DNA of 64,000 bases from CAXBNB01 sp049115735 (lineage in GTDB: Bacteria; Bacteroidota; Bacteroidia; Cytophagales; Cyclobacteriaceae), in contig JAGDZP010000004.1 of NCBI GenBank assembly GCA_049115735.1, positions 581,341 through 645,340 on the forward strand, given 5' to 3'. Under the pieces are notes generated by a model that saw nothing but the letters and a program-made list of their open reading frames with translations, ran no database searches and had not been told where the DNA came from. Position 1 is the stretch's first letter. Every line of letters starts with the position of its first letter. Shown here piece by piece: positions 7,942-16,629 of the stretch. A program made the translations under genes and the position numbers.

Positions 7942-9585
7942 ATGGCTGAAGTTATCAAAATGCCCAAAATGAGCGACACCATGGAAGAGGGAGTTATCGC
8001 TTCTTGGTTGAAGAAAGTTGGAGACGAGGTGAAATCGGGTGATATCCTGGCGGAAGTGGAGACGGATAAGGCGACAATGGAGTTGGAATCCTACGAGGAT
8101 GGCGTTTTGTTGCACATAGGAATAGAAGAAAAGGCCTCTGTGCCGGTGGATGGCGTGATTGCCATAATCGGAAGCAAAGGTGAAAATATAGATGCTTTAT
8201 TGGCTGATATTTCAAGTGGTGCAGCTGCTGCACCTGCTGAAGCCACACCTGCTGTGGAAGAAGCTCCTGTGCCACCAGTAGCGACAGAAAATATTGATAC
8301 ATCTGGTATAAATGCCCAGGTGATCACCATGCCAAAAATGAGTGACACCATGGAAGAGGGGGTAATCGCCTCATGGCTCGTGAAAATTGGCGATACTGTT
8401 AAGTCAGGGGATATCCTGGCGGAAGTGGAAACCGATAAGGCTACCATGGAGCTGGAATCTTACGAGGATGGCGTGATGCTTTACCAGGCTGTAGAAGCTG
8501 GAAACGGCGTGCCAGTGGATGGGGTAATAGCGATCATCGGTGAGAAAGGAGCTGATTATGAGACATTATTAAAAGCACAAGCTGCTAAAGTCAGTGCACC
8601 GGCTGCCGCTCCGGAAGCAGCACCTGCTCCAGTGGAACAAAAGGCCGCTGCACCTGCTGCCACTCCGGCACCCACAGCTTCGGCTCCTGCTGTTCAGACT
8701 TCATCAAACGGGAGAATAATTGCTTCGCCTTTGGCAAAAAGTCTGGCGAAGGAAAAAGGAATAGATCTAGCTCAAATACAAGGAACAGGTGACGGTGGTC
8801 GAATTATCAAAAGAGATGTAGAGTCATTTGTACCTAGTGCGCAACCATCTGCAGCAACAGGTGGAACACAAGTTGTATTACCTGCCGTAGTAGGTGAAGA
8901 AAGTTATGAAGATGTGCCAGCTTCTCAAATGAGAAAAGCTATCACCAAGGGCCTAAACGCAAGCCAATTTGGTGCGCCTCACTTCTACCTGACAATGGAG
9001 ATTGACATGGACAAAACCATGGAGGCAAGAAGAAGCATCAACGAAGTTTCGCCTGTCAAAATATCTTTCAATGATATAGTTGTAAAAGCAGTAGCTGCAG
9101 CACTTCGTCAGCATCCTGCGGTGAATACTTACTGGATCAGCGAAACTAATAGCATCAGAATGAATCACCACATAAGTGTAGGAGTTGCTATGGCGATCGA
9201 AGATGGCTTGGTTGTCCCTGTTGTGAAATTTGCTGACAACAAATCTTTAGCTCAGATCTCAGCTGAAGTAAAAGAATTTGCAGGGAAGGCAAAAGCTAAA
9301 AAATTAGGGCTGGATGAAATGCAAGGCAATACCTTCACCGTGTCTAACCTTGGAATGTTTGGTATTGAAGAATTTACTTCTATCATCAATGCGCCAGAGT
9401 CTTGTATCCTGGCGGTTGGTGCGATCAAACAAACTCCAGTAGTTAAAAATGGCGAGATCGTACCAGGCAATGTAATGAAAGTGACATTGACTTGTGATCA
9501 CAGAACGGTTGACGGTGCTGTAGGATCAGCATTCTTACAAACCTTGAAAGGATTAATTGAAGATCCAGTTCGTATTTTGATTTAG
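7942..9585 (+). CDS. pdhC: dihydrolipoamide acetyltransferase (pyruvate dehydrogenase E2), two lipoyl domains
   Basis: E2 core of the pyruvate dehydrogenase complex; it passes acetyl groups from E1 via lipoyl-lysine to CoA. Domains in order: lipoyl 1 (1-78, Lys43 in ETDKATMELES), an Ala/Pro/Glu linker, lipoyl 2 (126-203, Lys166 in the same motif), a long Ala/Pro linker, the peripheral subunit-binding domain (about 258-296, IIASPLAKSLAKEKG) and the catalytic domain (about 322-547) with His520 and Asp524 in DHRTVDGA. The two lipoyl domains are close copies. E1 and E3 genes are not adjacent. The leading MAEVIKMPKMSDTMEEG is characteristic of the Bacteroidota enzyme. Confidence 0.93.
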   Translation: MAEVIKMPKMSDTMEEGVIASWLKKVGDEVKSGDILAEVETDKATMELESYEDGVLLHIGIEEKASVPVDGVIAIIGSKGENIDALLADISSGAAAAPAEATPAVEEAPVPPVATENIDTSGINAQVITMPKMSDTMEEGVIASWLVKIGDTVKSGDILAEVETDKATMELESYEDGVMLYQAVEAGNGVPVDGVIAIIGEKGADYETLLKAQAAKVSAPAAAPEAAPAPVEQKAAAPAATPAPTASAPAVQTSSNGRIIASPLAKSLAKEKGIDLAQIQGTGDGGRIIKRDVESFVPSAQPSAATGGTQVVLPAVVGEESYEDVPASQMRKAITKGLNASQFGAPHFYLTMEIDMDKTMEARRSINEVSPVKISFNDIVVKAVAAALRQHPAVNTYWISETNSIRMNHHISVGVAMAIEDGLVVPVVKFADNKSLAQISAEVKEFAGKAKAKKLGLDEMQGNTFTVSNLGMFGIEEFTSIINAPESCILAVGAIKQTPVVKNGEIVPGNVMKVTLTCDHRTVDGAVGSAFLQTLKGLIEDPVRILI

Positions 9586-9617
9586 TGACTAGTCGCTAGT
9601 TTCTAGTAGCTGGTCTC
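9583..9617 (+). repeat. five imperfect heptamers TAGTNNC
   Basis: Five consecutive 7-bp units: TAGTGAC, TAGTCGC, TAGTTTC, TAGTAGC, TGGTCTC. The first unit begins with the TAG stop codon of the E2 gene. Positions 1-4 and 7 are conserved; positions 5-6 vary. The function is unknown. Confidence 0.6.
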
Positions 9618-9688
9618 TCAAAGCGAATAATCGGAATTTGCTGAAACTCGTTAGCAACTCGAACCTGGATCTTCACGTAACCAAACTC

Positions 9689-10231
9689 ATGTCAAAAATA
9701 AAATCAACAACAGTCTGCGCTATCAAGCACAATGGACAAGTAGCCATAGGAGCTGACGGTCAGGCCACACTTGGGAATACAGTAGCCAAAAGCAACGTAA
9801 AGAAAATCCGAAAGCTACAAGAGGGAAAAATAGTAACCGGCTTTGCTGGCTCCACAGCGGATGCTTTTACACTACTAGAGCGCTTTGATGAAAAGCTAAG
9901 TACATACGGTGGCAATATGAAAAGAGCAGCCATTGAGCTGGCCAAAGACTGGCGGATGGACCGCTATCTCAGAAGGCTTGAGGCCATGCTTATTGTAGCG
10001 GACAAGGAAGAGATTCTGATAGTTTCCGGAACTGGGGATGTACTGGAACCTGACAATGACATTGCGGTAATAGGCTCGGGAAGTATGTACGCTCAATCAG
10101 CAGCCCTGGCTATGAAAAAACATGCCGGAGAAACTCTCTCAGCGGAAGATATGGTAAGGGAAAGTCTCAATATCGCTGCTGATATCTGCATCTACACCAA
10201 CCATAACTTGGTTGTAGAAGTGATAGAATAA
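9689..10231 (+). CDS. hslV: ATP-dependent protease proteolytic subunit HslV
   Basis: Threonine protease subunit of the HslUV (ClpYQ) complex, a cytoplasmic two-ring proteasome-like protease. The family core is clear: TTVCAIKHNG with the catalytic N-terminal Thr after a short propeptide (MSKIKS), GADGQATLGN, ELAKDWR, and the C-terminal DICIYTNHN. The ATG at 9689 is chosen because the upstream ATG-less extension from 9638 has no family counterpart. The HslU ATPase gene is not next to it here, unlike in many proteobacteria. Followed after 19 bases by a small exported protein. Confidence 0.95.
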   Translation: MSKIKSTTVCAIKHNGQVAIGADGQATLGNTVAKSNVKKIRKLQEGKIVTGFAGSTADAFTLLERFDEKLSTYGGNMKRAAIELAKDWRMDRYLRRLEAMLIVADKEEILIVSGTGDVLEPDNDIAVIGSGSMYAQSAALAMKKHAGETLSAEDMVRESLNIAADICIYTNHNLVVEVIE

Positions 10232-10250
10232 CTCCTGGATTAATTTCATC

Positions 10251-10736
10251 ATGAAAAAATCAATACTATATGGAATAGTGATTGCTAGTTCAATGACTGC
10301 TGGTTACTGGCTTAGTGAAATGAATAGATTCGCTAATGGGGTTATAGCAGATACCAAAACATTGAATCTGCACAATATTGATACGCCAATGCAAAGTGAA
10401 TCCAGTGAGGATTTTCAAAATTTCATATGGCAATTTGCAACAGATAGTGCGTTTCAATTCCAACGGATTCAATTCCCTCTGGCAGCTGAAATAGTCAATG
10501 ATGAATTTGAAACGGAATCGAGACAAATTGAGGGCAAAGACTGGGAAATGTCCTATTTGTTTGCCAACAAGCAATACCGAATTCAAGTCTATGACAATTG
10601 GGAAGCCAGACTAGCTAAAACAAATCAAAGACTTTTTGTCTATCATGGGATTGAAAATGGAATACGAATTGAATACCACTTTGAGTTGTTAGGTGGTAAG
10701 TGGTTTCTGATCAAGTTTGCAGATTATTCCACATAA
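10251..10736 (+). CDS. small exported or membrane-anchored protein (DUF4348-like)
   Basis: 161 residues with a hydrophobic N-terminal segment (about 4-21) that could be a signal anchor, then a soluble domain. The pattern around NFIWQFATDSAFQFQRIQFPL (53-73) and the late YHFELLGGKWFLIKF recall the DUF4348 family of Bacteroidota exported proteins, whose role is unknown. Family assignment is from memory of the motif pattern and is moderate. It is probably cotranscribed with hslV, 19 bases upstream, and is followed directly by a terminator-like hairpin. Confidence 0.6.
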   Translation: MKKSILYGIVIASSMTAGYWLSEMNRFANGVIADTKTLNLHNIDTPMQSESSEDFQNFIWQFATDSAFQFQRIQFPLAAEIVNDEFETESRQIEGKDWEMSYLFANKQYRIQVYDNWEARLAKTNQRLFVYHGIENGIRIEYHFELLGGKWFLIKFADYST

Positions 10737-10775
10737 AAACTCTCTATGGAATTATGCTCAGTAGAGGTTTTCTTT
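10736..10775 (+). terminator. putative intrinsic terminator after the hslV unit
   Basis: AAAACTCTCTA (10736-10746) can pair with TAGAGGTTTT (10762-10771) with one bulged base, leaving a loop of about 15 bases. The 3' arm runs into TTTTCTTTG. It starts at the last base of the upstream stop codon. Confidence 0.5.
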
Positions 10776-10883
10776 GAAACACCACATAAGTCAGAAGTGA
10801 TAAACAGCGCTAGCCAAGTTTTAGATACATTGGGCTTTATAGGCAAATAAACACGACTGGATAAACAAACCTTACTTTTAACC

Positions 10884-12323
10884 TTATAATATCTCTTCTT
10901 CCATAGCCTGTTTCCAAAGTCTATACATATTGATGAGAGATTCAAGCTTATCAGGTTGTTCACTGGCCAGGTTAGTTTCCTCTGAAGGGTCTTCTTCTAA
11001 ATTGAATAGGTTAAAAGATTCACCTTTGTCATCGCTGTATATTTTGTAGTTGCCGTTCATCAAGGCTACCTGTTTTCTTAATTGAAAGATCATTTCTTTA
11101 TTCCGTGATTTTACCTTTCCTTGTAATACAGGCATCAAGTCAACTCCATCATAAGTTCTGTTGAATTGAGAAATGTCTGTGCCAATAATTGAAGCGACCG
11201 TTGGGAAGTAATCGGTGGTGAAAGCCGGAAAACCCTCAATTGTTCCTTTCTTTATCCTATCCGGCCATTCTACAATGCCGGGCACCCTGATACCTCCTTC
11301 CAGCAGGCTTCTTTTCCTTCCTTGAAGTCCTTTAGTCAAGCCTTGTGTTCTGCCCTTCGTCTGTTTACCTTCCGGGCCATTGTCGCTGGTGAAGAAGAGA
11401 ATTGTGTTATCTGATACTCCCGATTTTTTTAAATGATCTCTCAAACGACCTATTTGCTCATCCATAGCCGATAGTGCACCATAGAAGTGCTGCTGATCTT
11501 CAGACAGCCCTGGGTATAGGTTTTTGTATTTCTCCCCGGTAAGGGTAGGCAAGTGAGGTGTATGAAACCAGATAACGCTGAGAAATGGTTTGTTATCGTT
11601 TATAGATTTATCGATGAATGGAATAACTCGATCCATAATGACGCGTGAGTCATCACCATCCAGATTGGTGGTTACTATCTTCCCAGCCCCATTCCAATAG
11701 AATGTACCAAAGTGGCCTCCGGGTGTCAATTTACCGCTTACGTCCCCCGCAGAACGAGGTGGTACTACCATTGGGTCCCAGGTCGGCACTTTGGATTCAG
11801 TCACAAAGCATTCATCATAACCATTTTGCCATGGTGGGGAGTAGTGGGCGTCATTTTTAGGTCGTCCTCCCCGATTGGCATCCAGAGTGTCTTTGGTGAG
11901 TGTACCGAGATGCCATTTGCCAAAATGACCAGTAGCATAACCTTTTTCCTTGACAAGTTCCGCTAGTGTTATCTCTTCCTGAGGCATATGCCCACAGTTG
12001 GCATGGCAAATACCGTAGCGGTCTGGCTGTCTACCAGTAAGCACACTTCCTCGTGTAGGCGAGCAAACCGCAGATGCGGAATAAAAGCGAGTAAATACCG
12101 CTCCATTTTTGGCCATCTCGTCCAGTGCAGGTGTTTTTAGATGAGGATGGCCATTGTACCCTACATCGCCCCAGCCCTGGTCATCACTCATGATTAGTAT
12201 GATGTTGGGTCTGTTTCTTTCTTTCGCTTTCTCCTGACGAGTCGAACAAGAAGTGACTATAATCACCAATAGGAGTGTCGTGAGTTTTATGATGGGGCCG
12301 TAAAAATTTGATTTGATAATCAT
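10884..12323 (-). CDS. sulfatase (type I, Cys-type), lipoprotein
   Basis: 479 residues. A lipoprotein signal ends at Cys26 (VTSC). The alkaline-phosphatase-superfamily sulfatase core starts with NIILIMSDDQGWGD (metal Asp residues). The active-site signature C-S-P-T-R-G-S-x-x-T-G begins at Cys87, the residue converted to formylglycine, so a maturase elsewhere in the genome is needed. FTSDNGPEG carries further metal ligands. It should hydrolyse sulfate esters in the periplasm or at the surface, probably on glycans, though the substrate is unknown. It is the last gene of a tight minus-strand run and follows the sulfotransferase gene by 24 bases. Confidence 0.92.
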   Translation of the reverse strand: MIIKSNFYGPIIKLTTLLLVIIVTSCSTRQEKAKERNRPNIILIMSDDQGWGDVGYNGHPHLKTPALDEMAKNGAVFTRFYSASAVCSPTRGSVLTGRQPDRYGICHANCGHMPQEEITLAELVKEKGYATGHFGKWHLGTLTKDTLDANRGGRPKNDAHYSPPWQNGYDECFVTESKVPTWDPMVVPPRSAGDVSGKLTPGGHFGTFYWNGAGKIVTTNLDGDDSRVIMDRVIPFIDKSINDNKPFLSVIWFHTPHLPTLTGEKYKNLYPGLSEDQQHFYGALSAMDEQIGRLRDHLKKSGVSDNTILFFTSDNGPEGKQTKGRTQGLTKGLQGRKRSLLEGGIRVPGIVEWPDRIKKGTIEGFPAFTTDYFPTVASIIGTDISQFNRTYDGVDLMPVLQGKVKSRNKEMIFQLRKQVALMNGNYKIYSDDKGESFNLFNLEEDPSEETNLASEQPDKLESLINMYRLWKQAMEEEIL

Positions 12324-12347
12324 GAATGGTCTAAATTCTAATTTGTA

Positions 12348-13076
12348 TTATAAAGCCAAATTAAGCAATCTCTGATAATGCGGAATACATTCTTCCAATA
12401 GTGGCTTTAGCTTCTCAGGAAAAGCTGCAGTCTTTTTCTTATAGGTCAAGAATCCGGTCGAATTATGAATATTAGCATACCAATATTTCGCCCATGAGCC
12501 ATCTTCCGGTCTTGCGCCTTTCTCCCATGACAACATAGACTTATCGAAGTGAATGCCTAGTTTCTGACATAACTCCTTTAGTGCTTTTTCAGGATTCAAG
12601 AGGATTCTCTTTGAGTCCAAAACAATAGGTTCAATTTGGTGAGCCACCAAAAAATCGAGAAGCTCTGTGTGCTGGGCATAACCCACATCAGTCATTGTTG
12701 GGTTTTCAATCACCTTGGTAAATGAGGGTAACATTTCGTTTGGGTCACGGGTCAAAATTACATTATGCACCTCTTTCATAAATGATCTGTTTAGACCCAA
12801 AAGGTGATGCGTCATGTTTTTGAAGAATACTACCGGCTTGTCATGGTTCCCCATCATCATTTCGACCACTTTTCTACCGTCGTTTTCCATTAAATCCAAA
12901 ATGTCCTCTGCACCAGGGTGATAAGTGTGCGCGCTAGAGTTTTTTAAGTAGTGGGCATAGAATGGTTCATCAACGACCTTGGTCTCTGGTCGTTGGGCAA
13001 AGGAATACATCAGCGTGGTTGAAATATTCCTCGGGCCTGACCATAGGCAAATCCTGGTAATCCCACCCTTATTCAT
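12348..13076 (-). CDS. sulfotransferase-like protein (PAPS-dependent family)
   Basis: 242 residues. The N-terminal loop LWSGPRNISTTLMYSF (about 11-26) matches the 5'-phosphosulfate-binding loop of PAPS sulfotransferases, and ILTRDPNEMLPSF (about 107-119) matches the 3'-phosphate-binding motif. This subfamily (W-S-G-P-R-N-x-S-T) is often found beside class IV aminotransferases, as here, and its acceptor is not known. The start overlaps the end of the aminotransferase gene by eight bases, showing tight coupling. No signal peptide, so cytoplasmic. Confidence 0.8.
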   Translation of the reverse strand: MNKGGITRICLWSGPRNISTTLMYSFAQRPETKVVDEPFYAHYLKNSSAHTYHPGAEDILDLMENDGRKVVEMMMGNHDKPVVFFKNMTHHLLGLNRSFMKEVHNVILTRDPNEMLPSFTKVIENPTMTDVGYAQHTELLDFLVAHQIEPIVLDSKRILLNPEKALKELCQKLGIHFDKSMLSWEKGARPEDGSWAKYWYANIHNSTGFLTYKKKTAAFPEKLKPLLEECIPHYQRLLNLAL

Positions 13077-13998
13077 TGTTCTTTTTGGTTTTCACCTCAT
13101 TCAGAATTAGTTCATCATAAAGGGCACTTAACTTTTTTGTCATTTCGCCATATTTCCCAGTGCCAATGACTCTGCCATCAATCTTAGTGACTGGTGTCAG
13201 ACCACCAAAAGTTCCGGTCACAAACGCCTCATCTGCGCCATAAACATCAAACAAAGAGAAATTCTTTTGAAAACATGGGATGCCTTTTTTTCGGCAGACG
13301 TCAATTACTTTGGCTCGTGTAATTCCATTCATACAGTACTGACCAGTAGAAGTCCAAACCTCATCACCTTTCACTATAAAAAAATTAGTGGCATTGCAGG
13401 TCGCAACGAAACCATTTATATCCAACATTAGTGCTTCGTCCGCTCCAGCTTCTATCGCCTGTATGAGTGCCTGCACCTCATGCAGCTTGCTGTGACAGTT
13501 AAGCCTGGGGTCCAGGTAGTCGGGTGATCCGCGCCTGATTGTGCTGGTGAATAGCGTTACTCCATTTTCCTTACTCTCTATAGAGGCTACTTTATGTTCA
13601 GCTATAATCACCACATTGGGACCTGAGATCGTAAGTCTTGGATCCTGCGAGGGGGTTTTCTTTATTCCCCTGGTTACCATTATTCTCACATGAACATCAG
13701 TTGTCATTTCATTGGCTCGAAGTGTCTTCCAAATTTCTTCTTCGAGTTCCTTTTTCGAAAAATCAAGTTTTAGGCCAATGGTGGCAGCCGCTTGCCAAAG
13801 GCGCTGTAGGTGGTTATCCAAAAATACGAGTACCCCATCGTGAAAGCGCAGAGCTTCCCAAATGCCATCACCTACCAAATATCCACTGTCAAACACTGAT
13901 ATTTTAGCATCTTGACGGGCGAGCAGTTCTCCATTCACAAGAATTTTTATATTCTCGTTTCTTGGGTTGTCTACAGCATTGTGCGTTCCATGTACCAT
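13069..13998 (-). CDS. class IV aminotransferase (D-Ala/branched-chain aminotransferase-like)
   Basis: 309-residue PLP enzyme of fold type IV. VFDSGYLVGDGIWEALR (35-51) is the usual N-terminal block and Lys171 in HSKLHE is the PLP lysine. The usual G-x-V-x-E segment, whose Glu contacts the PLP ring nitrogen, reads GFVAT here, with Thr200 in place of Glu. STGQYCMNGITR (217-228) is the phosphate-binding loop. It likely acts on a D- or branched amino acid, but the substitution makes specificity and even reaction type uncertain. It lies nine bases after the D-threonine aldolase-like gene and overlaps the sulfotransferase gene. Confidence 0.85.
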   Translation of the reverse strand: MVHGTHNAVDNPRNENIKILVNGELLARQDAKISVFDSGYLVGDGIWEALRFHDGVLVFLDNHLQRLWQAAATIGLKLDFSKKELEEEIWKTLRANEMTTDVHVRIMVTRGIKKTPSQDPRLTISGPNVVIIAEHKVASIESKENGVTLFTSTIRRGSPDYLDPRLNCHSKLHEVQALIQAIEAGADEALMLDINGFVATCNATNFFIVKGDEVWTSTGQYCMNGITRAKVIDVCRKKGIPCFQKNFSLFDVYGADEAFVTGTFGGLTPVTKIDGRVIGTGKYGEMTKKLSALYDELILNEVKTKKNNE

Positions 13999-14007
13999 AT
14001 TCTTTTT

Positions 14008-15102
14008 TTAATACTCCAGTTTTCTTTTCCTGGCCACCACTTGCCACTGATCTACAATCTCATTGTTCACTACAACCTGCACTTCTTCATGCAGTGCTAC
14101 CGTGGGACAAATGTGCGTAGGAATGGCGTAGAGAATTTCCCCAATATTGGCAGACACATTCGATTTTATAACCATGTGTTCTTCACTATGGGTAATTAGT
14201 TCATAATCATCAATCCCAAATATTTTGGCTCTGGGGTGGAGCATTTCTGAGGCTATGGCCTTATGGCCTAAATCCAGACAAATCAATCCTTGTCCCGGTT
14301 TGCTGGCAACCCTGCACATCAATACTGCCGCAAACAGAAAATCCATCTCTTTGAATTTTGAAGCATATCCTGCATCCCAAAACAGGGCTGTTCCAGGGCT
14401 TAAAATTCTATCGTCATGTTGAGCATGTATTGGAAAGGAAGGAGTCCCACCTGCAATGATGGTTGGTACGCTCTCTCCTTTATTTTTTAGTTCTTCAATT
14501 AAATCGTTAACAGCTTCAAATTGATCATCGCTTCTTGTTTTTCTGATGTCAAAATCATCGTCCCTGATGTGGCCGTCATAGATATGTAAACCAGCATACT
14601 TTACTCCCGGCAATTTCTTAATCTGATTGTAAAGTTCAGGAGCCTTAGTAGCTGCGATCCCCGTGCGGTGCATCCCGCTATCAATATCTATATATACGGG
14701 AATGGAAATGTCGTACTTCATTGCTTCTTTCGAGAGCTGTGAGGCTATTGTTCCATGGTCAACAATGGCTGAAAAAAGTACTTCTGAAAAAGAGGTGGAT
14801 AGCCGGGAAAAGCGCTGGATATTCGGCCCAACTGGCTGATATGCTAGGAGTATATCTTTCACCCCGCAATTAGCAAGCATTTCGGCCTCAGCAATGGTTG
14901 AGCACTTGAATTTATTGATGCCCTTTTCAAGTTGCATTTTCACCACTTGTGGACACTTATATGTTTTGACATGTGGTCGTAACCTCTCTGCTACTCCAGC
15001 CATCTTGACCATCGTATCAATATTTTTCTCAATTCTCTCTGGAAAAACCAATAGCGATGGTGATGCTATTTCGTGTGCGTTTTTAACTTCAAACCAATCC
15101 AT
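14008..15102 (-). CDS. D-threonine aldolase / D-serine dehydratase-like PLP enzyme
   Basis: 364 residues, fold-type III PLP enzyme (alanine racemase-like N-terminal barrel plus the DSD1-like C-terminal domain). RPHVKTYK (42-49) carries the PLP lysine, probably Lys46. GGTPSFP is the phosphate-binding region. PTHICPTV near residue 334 supplies the His-x-Cys metal site seen in this family. Characterised relatives cleave D-threonine to glycine and acetaldehyde or deaminate D-serine; sequence alone does not separate the two. It is the first gene of a probable four-gene operon (with aminotransferase, sulfotransferase and sulfatase). A TAAATTTG box (complement of 15141-15148) lies 39 bases upstream. 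Confidence 0.85.
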   Translation of the reverse strand: MDWFEVKNAHEIASPSLLVFPERIEKNIDTMVKMAGVAERLRPHVKTYKCPQVVKMQLEKGINKFKCSTIAEAEMLANCGVKDILLAYQPVGPNIQRFSRLSTSFSEVLFSAIVDHGTIASQLSKEAMKYDISIPVYIDIDSGMHRTGIAATKAPELYNQIKKLPGVKYAGLHIYDGHIRDDDFDIRKTRSDDQFEAVNDLIEELKNKGESVPTIIAGGTPSFPIHAQHDDRILSPGTALFWDAGYASKFKEMDFLFAAVLMCRVASKPGQGLICLDLGHKAIASEMLHPRAKIFGIDDYELITHSEEHMVIKSNVSANIGEILYAIPTHICPTVALHEEVQVVVNNEIVDQWQVVARKRKLEY

Positions 15103-15236
15103 TCGGCTATTTACTAAAAGTTTTTCAAATACCTGAGATTCAAATTTAGTTTCATAAACTCAAAATATGGCTAAAATGGAAAGTTTGGCTTCTTCAAAAT
15201 TACAATCACAACCATCCTATTAATAAACCTTTCATA

Positions 15237-15266
15237 TTTGTCTGGAGGTAGAGTTGGTTATATTTG
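15237..15266 (+). promoter_or_regulatory. Bacteroidota-type promoter for trkA
   Basis: TTTG at 15237-15240 and a perfect TATATTTG at 15259-15266, separated by 18 bases (consensus about 19). The box ends 22 bases before the trkA ATG at 15289, a typical short leader. Confidence 0.6.
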
Positions 15267-15288
15267 CAACTGTAATTCGAACAGCTAC

Positions 15289-16629
15289 ATGAGAATAATA
15301 ATTGCCGGCGCAGGTGATGTGGGGTTTCATTTGGCAAAACTGCTGGCCATTGAAGAACACGACATCAATATCATTGATATTGATACTGAAAAATTGCAAT
15401 ACATATCCAATCATTTGGATGTGAACACAATCAGGGGTAATTCTACTTCATTCAAAATACTGGAAGAGGCTAAAATCAGCAAAGTGGACTTGCTTATCAC
15501 AGTGACTGAGTCTGAGAGCACCAATATATCTACAGCAATTATTGGCAAAAACCTCGGTGCTAAGAAAACCATTGCCAGGATATCCAATACTGAATTTTTA
15601 CACAAAAAAGATGTTCTAAATCTGAAGGATATTGGAATTGACGAAATTATTTCCCCAGAATCCCTGGCTGCAAAAGAGATAAAAAGGCTGCTGAAAGATA
15701 CGGCCTTGACGGATGCCTTTGAATTTGAAAAAGGTATACTGTCACTGGTGGGGGTGACCATAGACGAAGATTCTGAATTACTCAACCAATCATTGGCAGA
15801 TACTGCCTACCTGAACCCTGAAAGAAATTTCAATACGGTGGCCATCTTGCGGGATAATGAGACCATCATCCCCCATGGTGAAAACATCTTTAAGCTAAAT
15901 GACCATGCCTATTTCATTACACAACCAGACGGTATGGAACGGGTGAGGAGCCTATCCGGAAAGACCCGAACTGATGTCAAGAATATGATGATTCTTGGGG
16001 GTAGTAAGATAGGTATTCAGACGGCTATGCAACTCAGCAACAAATACAAAATCAAGCTGATAGAGCAGGACAAGGAAAAATGCTTCGAGCTGGCGGACAA
16101 GCTAGAGAATACCCTGATCATCAATGGTGATGGGCGTGATTTAGATCTGCTGCAAGAAGAAGGCATTCAAAATATGGATGCGTTCATCGCCGTAACGGGT
16201 AACTCGGAAACGAATATTATTTCCTCCCTGGTGGCTAAAGACAATAATGTAAAAAAGACAATTGCCCTTGTTGAAAATATTGACTACATCCACCTCTCTC
16301 AAAACATCGGGGTAGATACAATGATCAACAAGAAACTGATTGCAGCAAGCTTCATATTCAGGCACATTAGAAAAGGTGAAGTATTGAACCTCACTAATGT
16401 TCACGGTGTAGATGGTGAAATCCTGGAGTTTGAAGTGAAACCAAAATCGAAAATATTGGATGTGGCCATTAAGGATTTGCAGTTTCCAAGAGCAGCAATC
16501 ATTGGAGGTGTTATTCGAAACAACAAGGGAATTACCGTAAGAGGCAATTTCGTTTTCCAGGAAAAAGACAGGGTTGTTGTGCTATCCAAACCTGAGTGTA
16601 TCCATACTGTAGAAGGATTCTTCAAATGA
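15289..16629 (+). CDS. trkA: Trk potassium uptake regulatory subunit TrkA
   Basis: Cytoplasmic gating subunit of the Trk K+ system. Two RCK units: the first begins with the NAD-binding MRIIIAGAGDVGFHLAKLL, the second has MILGGSKIGIQTAMQL near residue 230. Each is followed by an RCK_C-type beta domain, the last ending at the C-terminus. The length (446 residues) fits the duplicated TrkA form. The ATG at 15289 is chosen over an earlier in-frame start at 15238, because the nucleotide-binding strand begins here and the promoter lies between the two. Its TGA overlaps the trkH ATG. Confidence 0.95.
   Translation: MRIIIAGAGDVGFHLAKLLAIEEHDINIIDIDTEKLQYISNHLDVNTIRGNSTSFKILEEAKISKVDLLITVTESESTNISTAIIGKNLGAKKTIARISNTEFLHKKDVLNLKDIGIDEIISPESLAAKEIKRLLKDTALTDAFEFEKGILSLVGVTIDEDSELLNQSLADTAYLNPERNFNTVAILRDNETIIPHGENIFKLNDHAYFITQPDGMERVRSLSGKTRTDVKNMMILGGSKIGIQTAMQLSNKYKIKLIEQDKEKCFELADKLENTLIINGDGRDLDLLQEEGIQNMDAFIAVTGNSETNIISSLVAKDNNVKKTIALVENIDYIHLSQNIGVDTMINKKLIAASFIFRHIRKGEVLNLTNVHGVDGEILEFEVKPKSKILDVAIKDLQFPRAAIIGGVIRNNKGITVRGNFVFQEKDRVVVLSKPECIHTVEGFFK

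Noticed and set aside
7994..8447. Long open frames antisense to the E2 gene
   Set aside because: They overlap the well-supported E2 gene, have unusual composition and arise from its Ala/Pro-rich codons.
10724..10963. Minus-strand open frame across the end of the sulfatase gene
   Set aside because: It overlaps the sulfatase C-terminus in another frame and covers the terminator-like hairpin.
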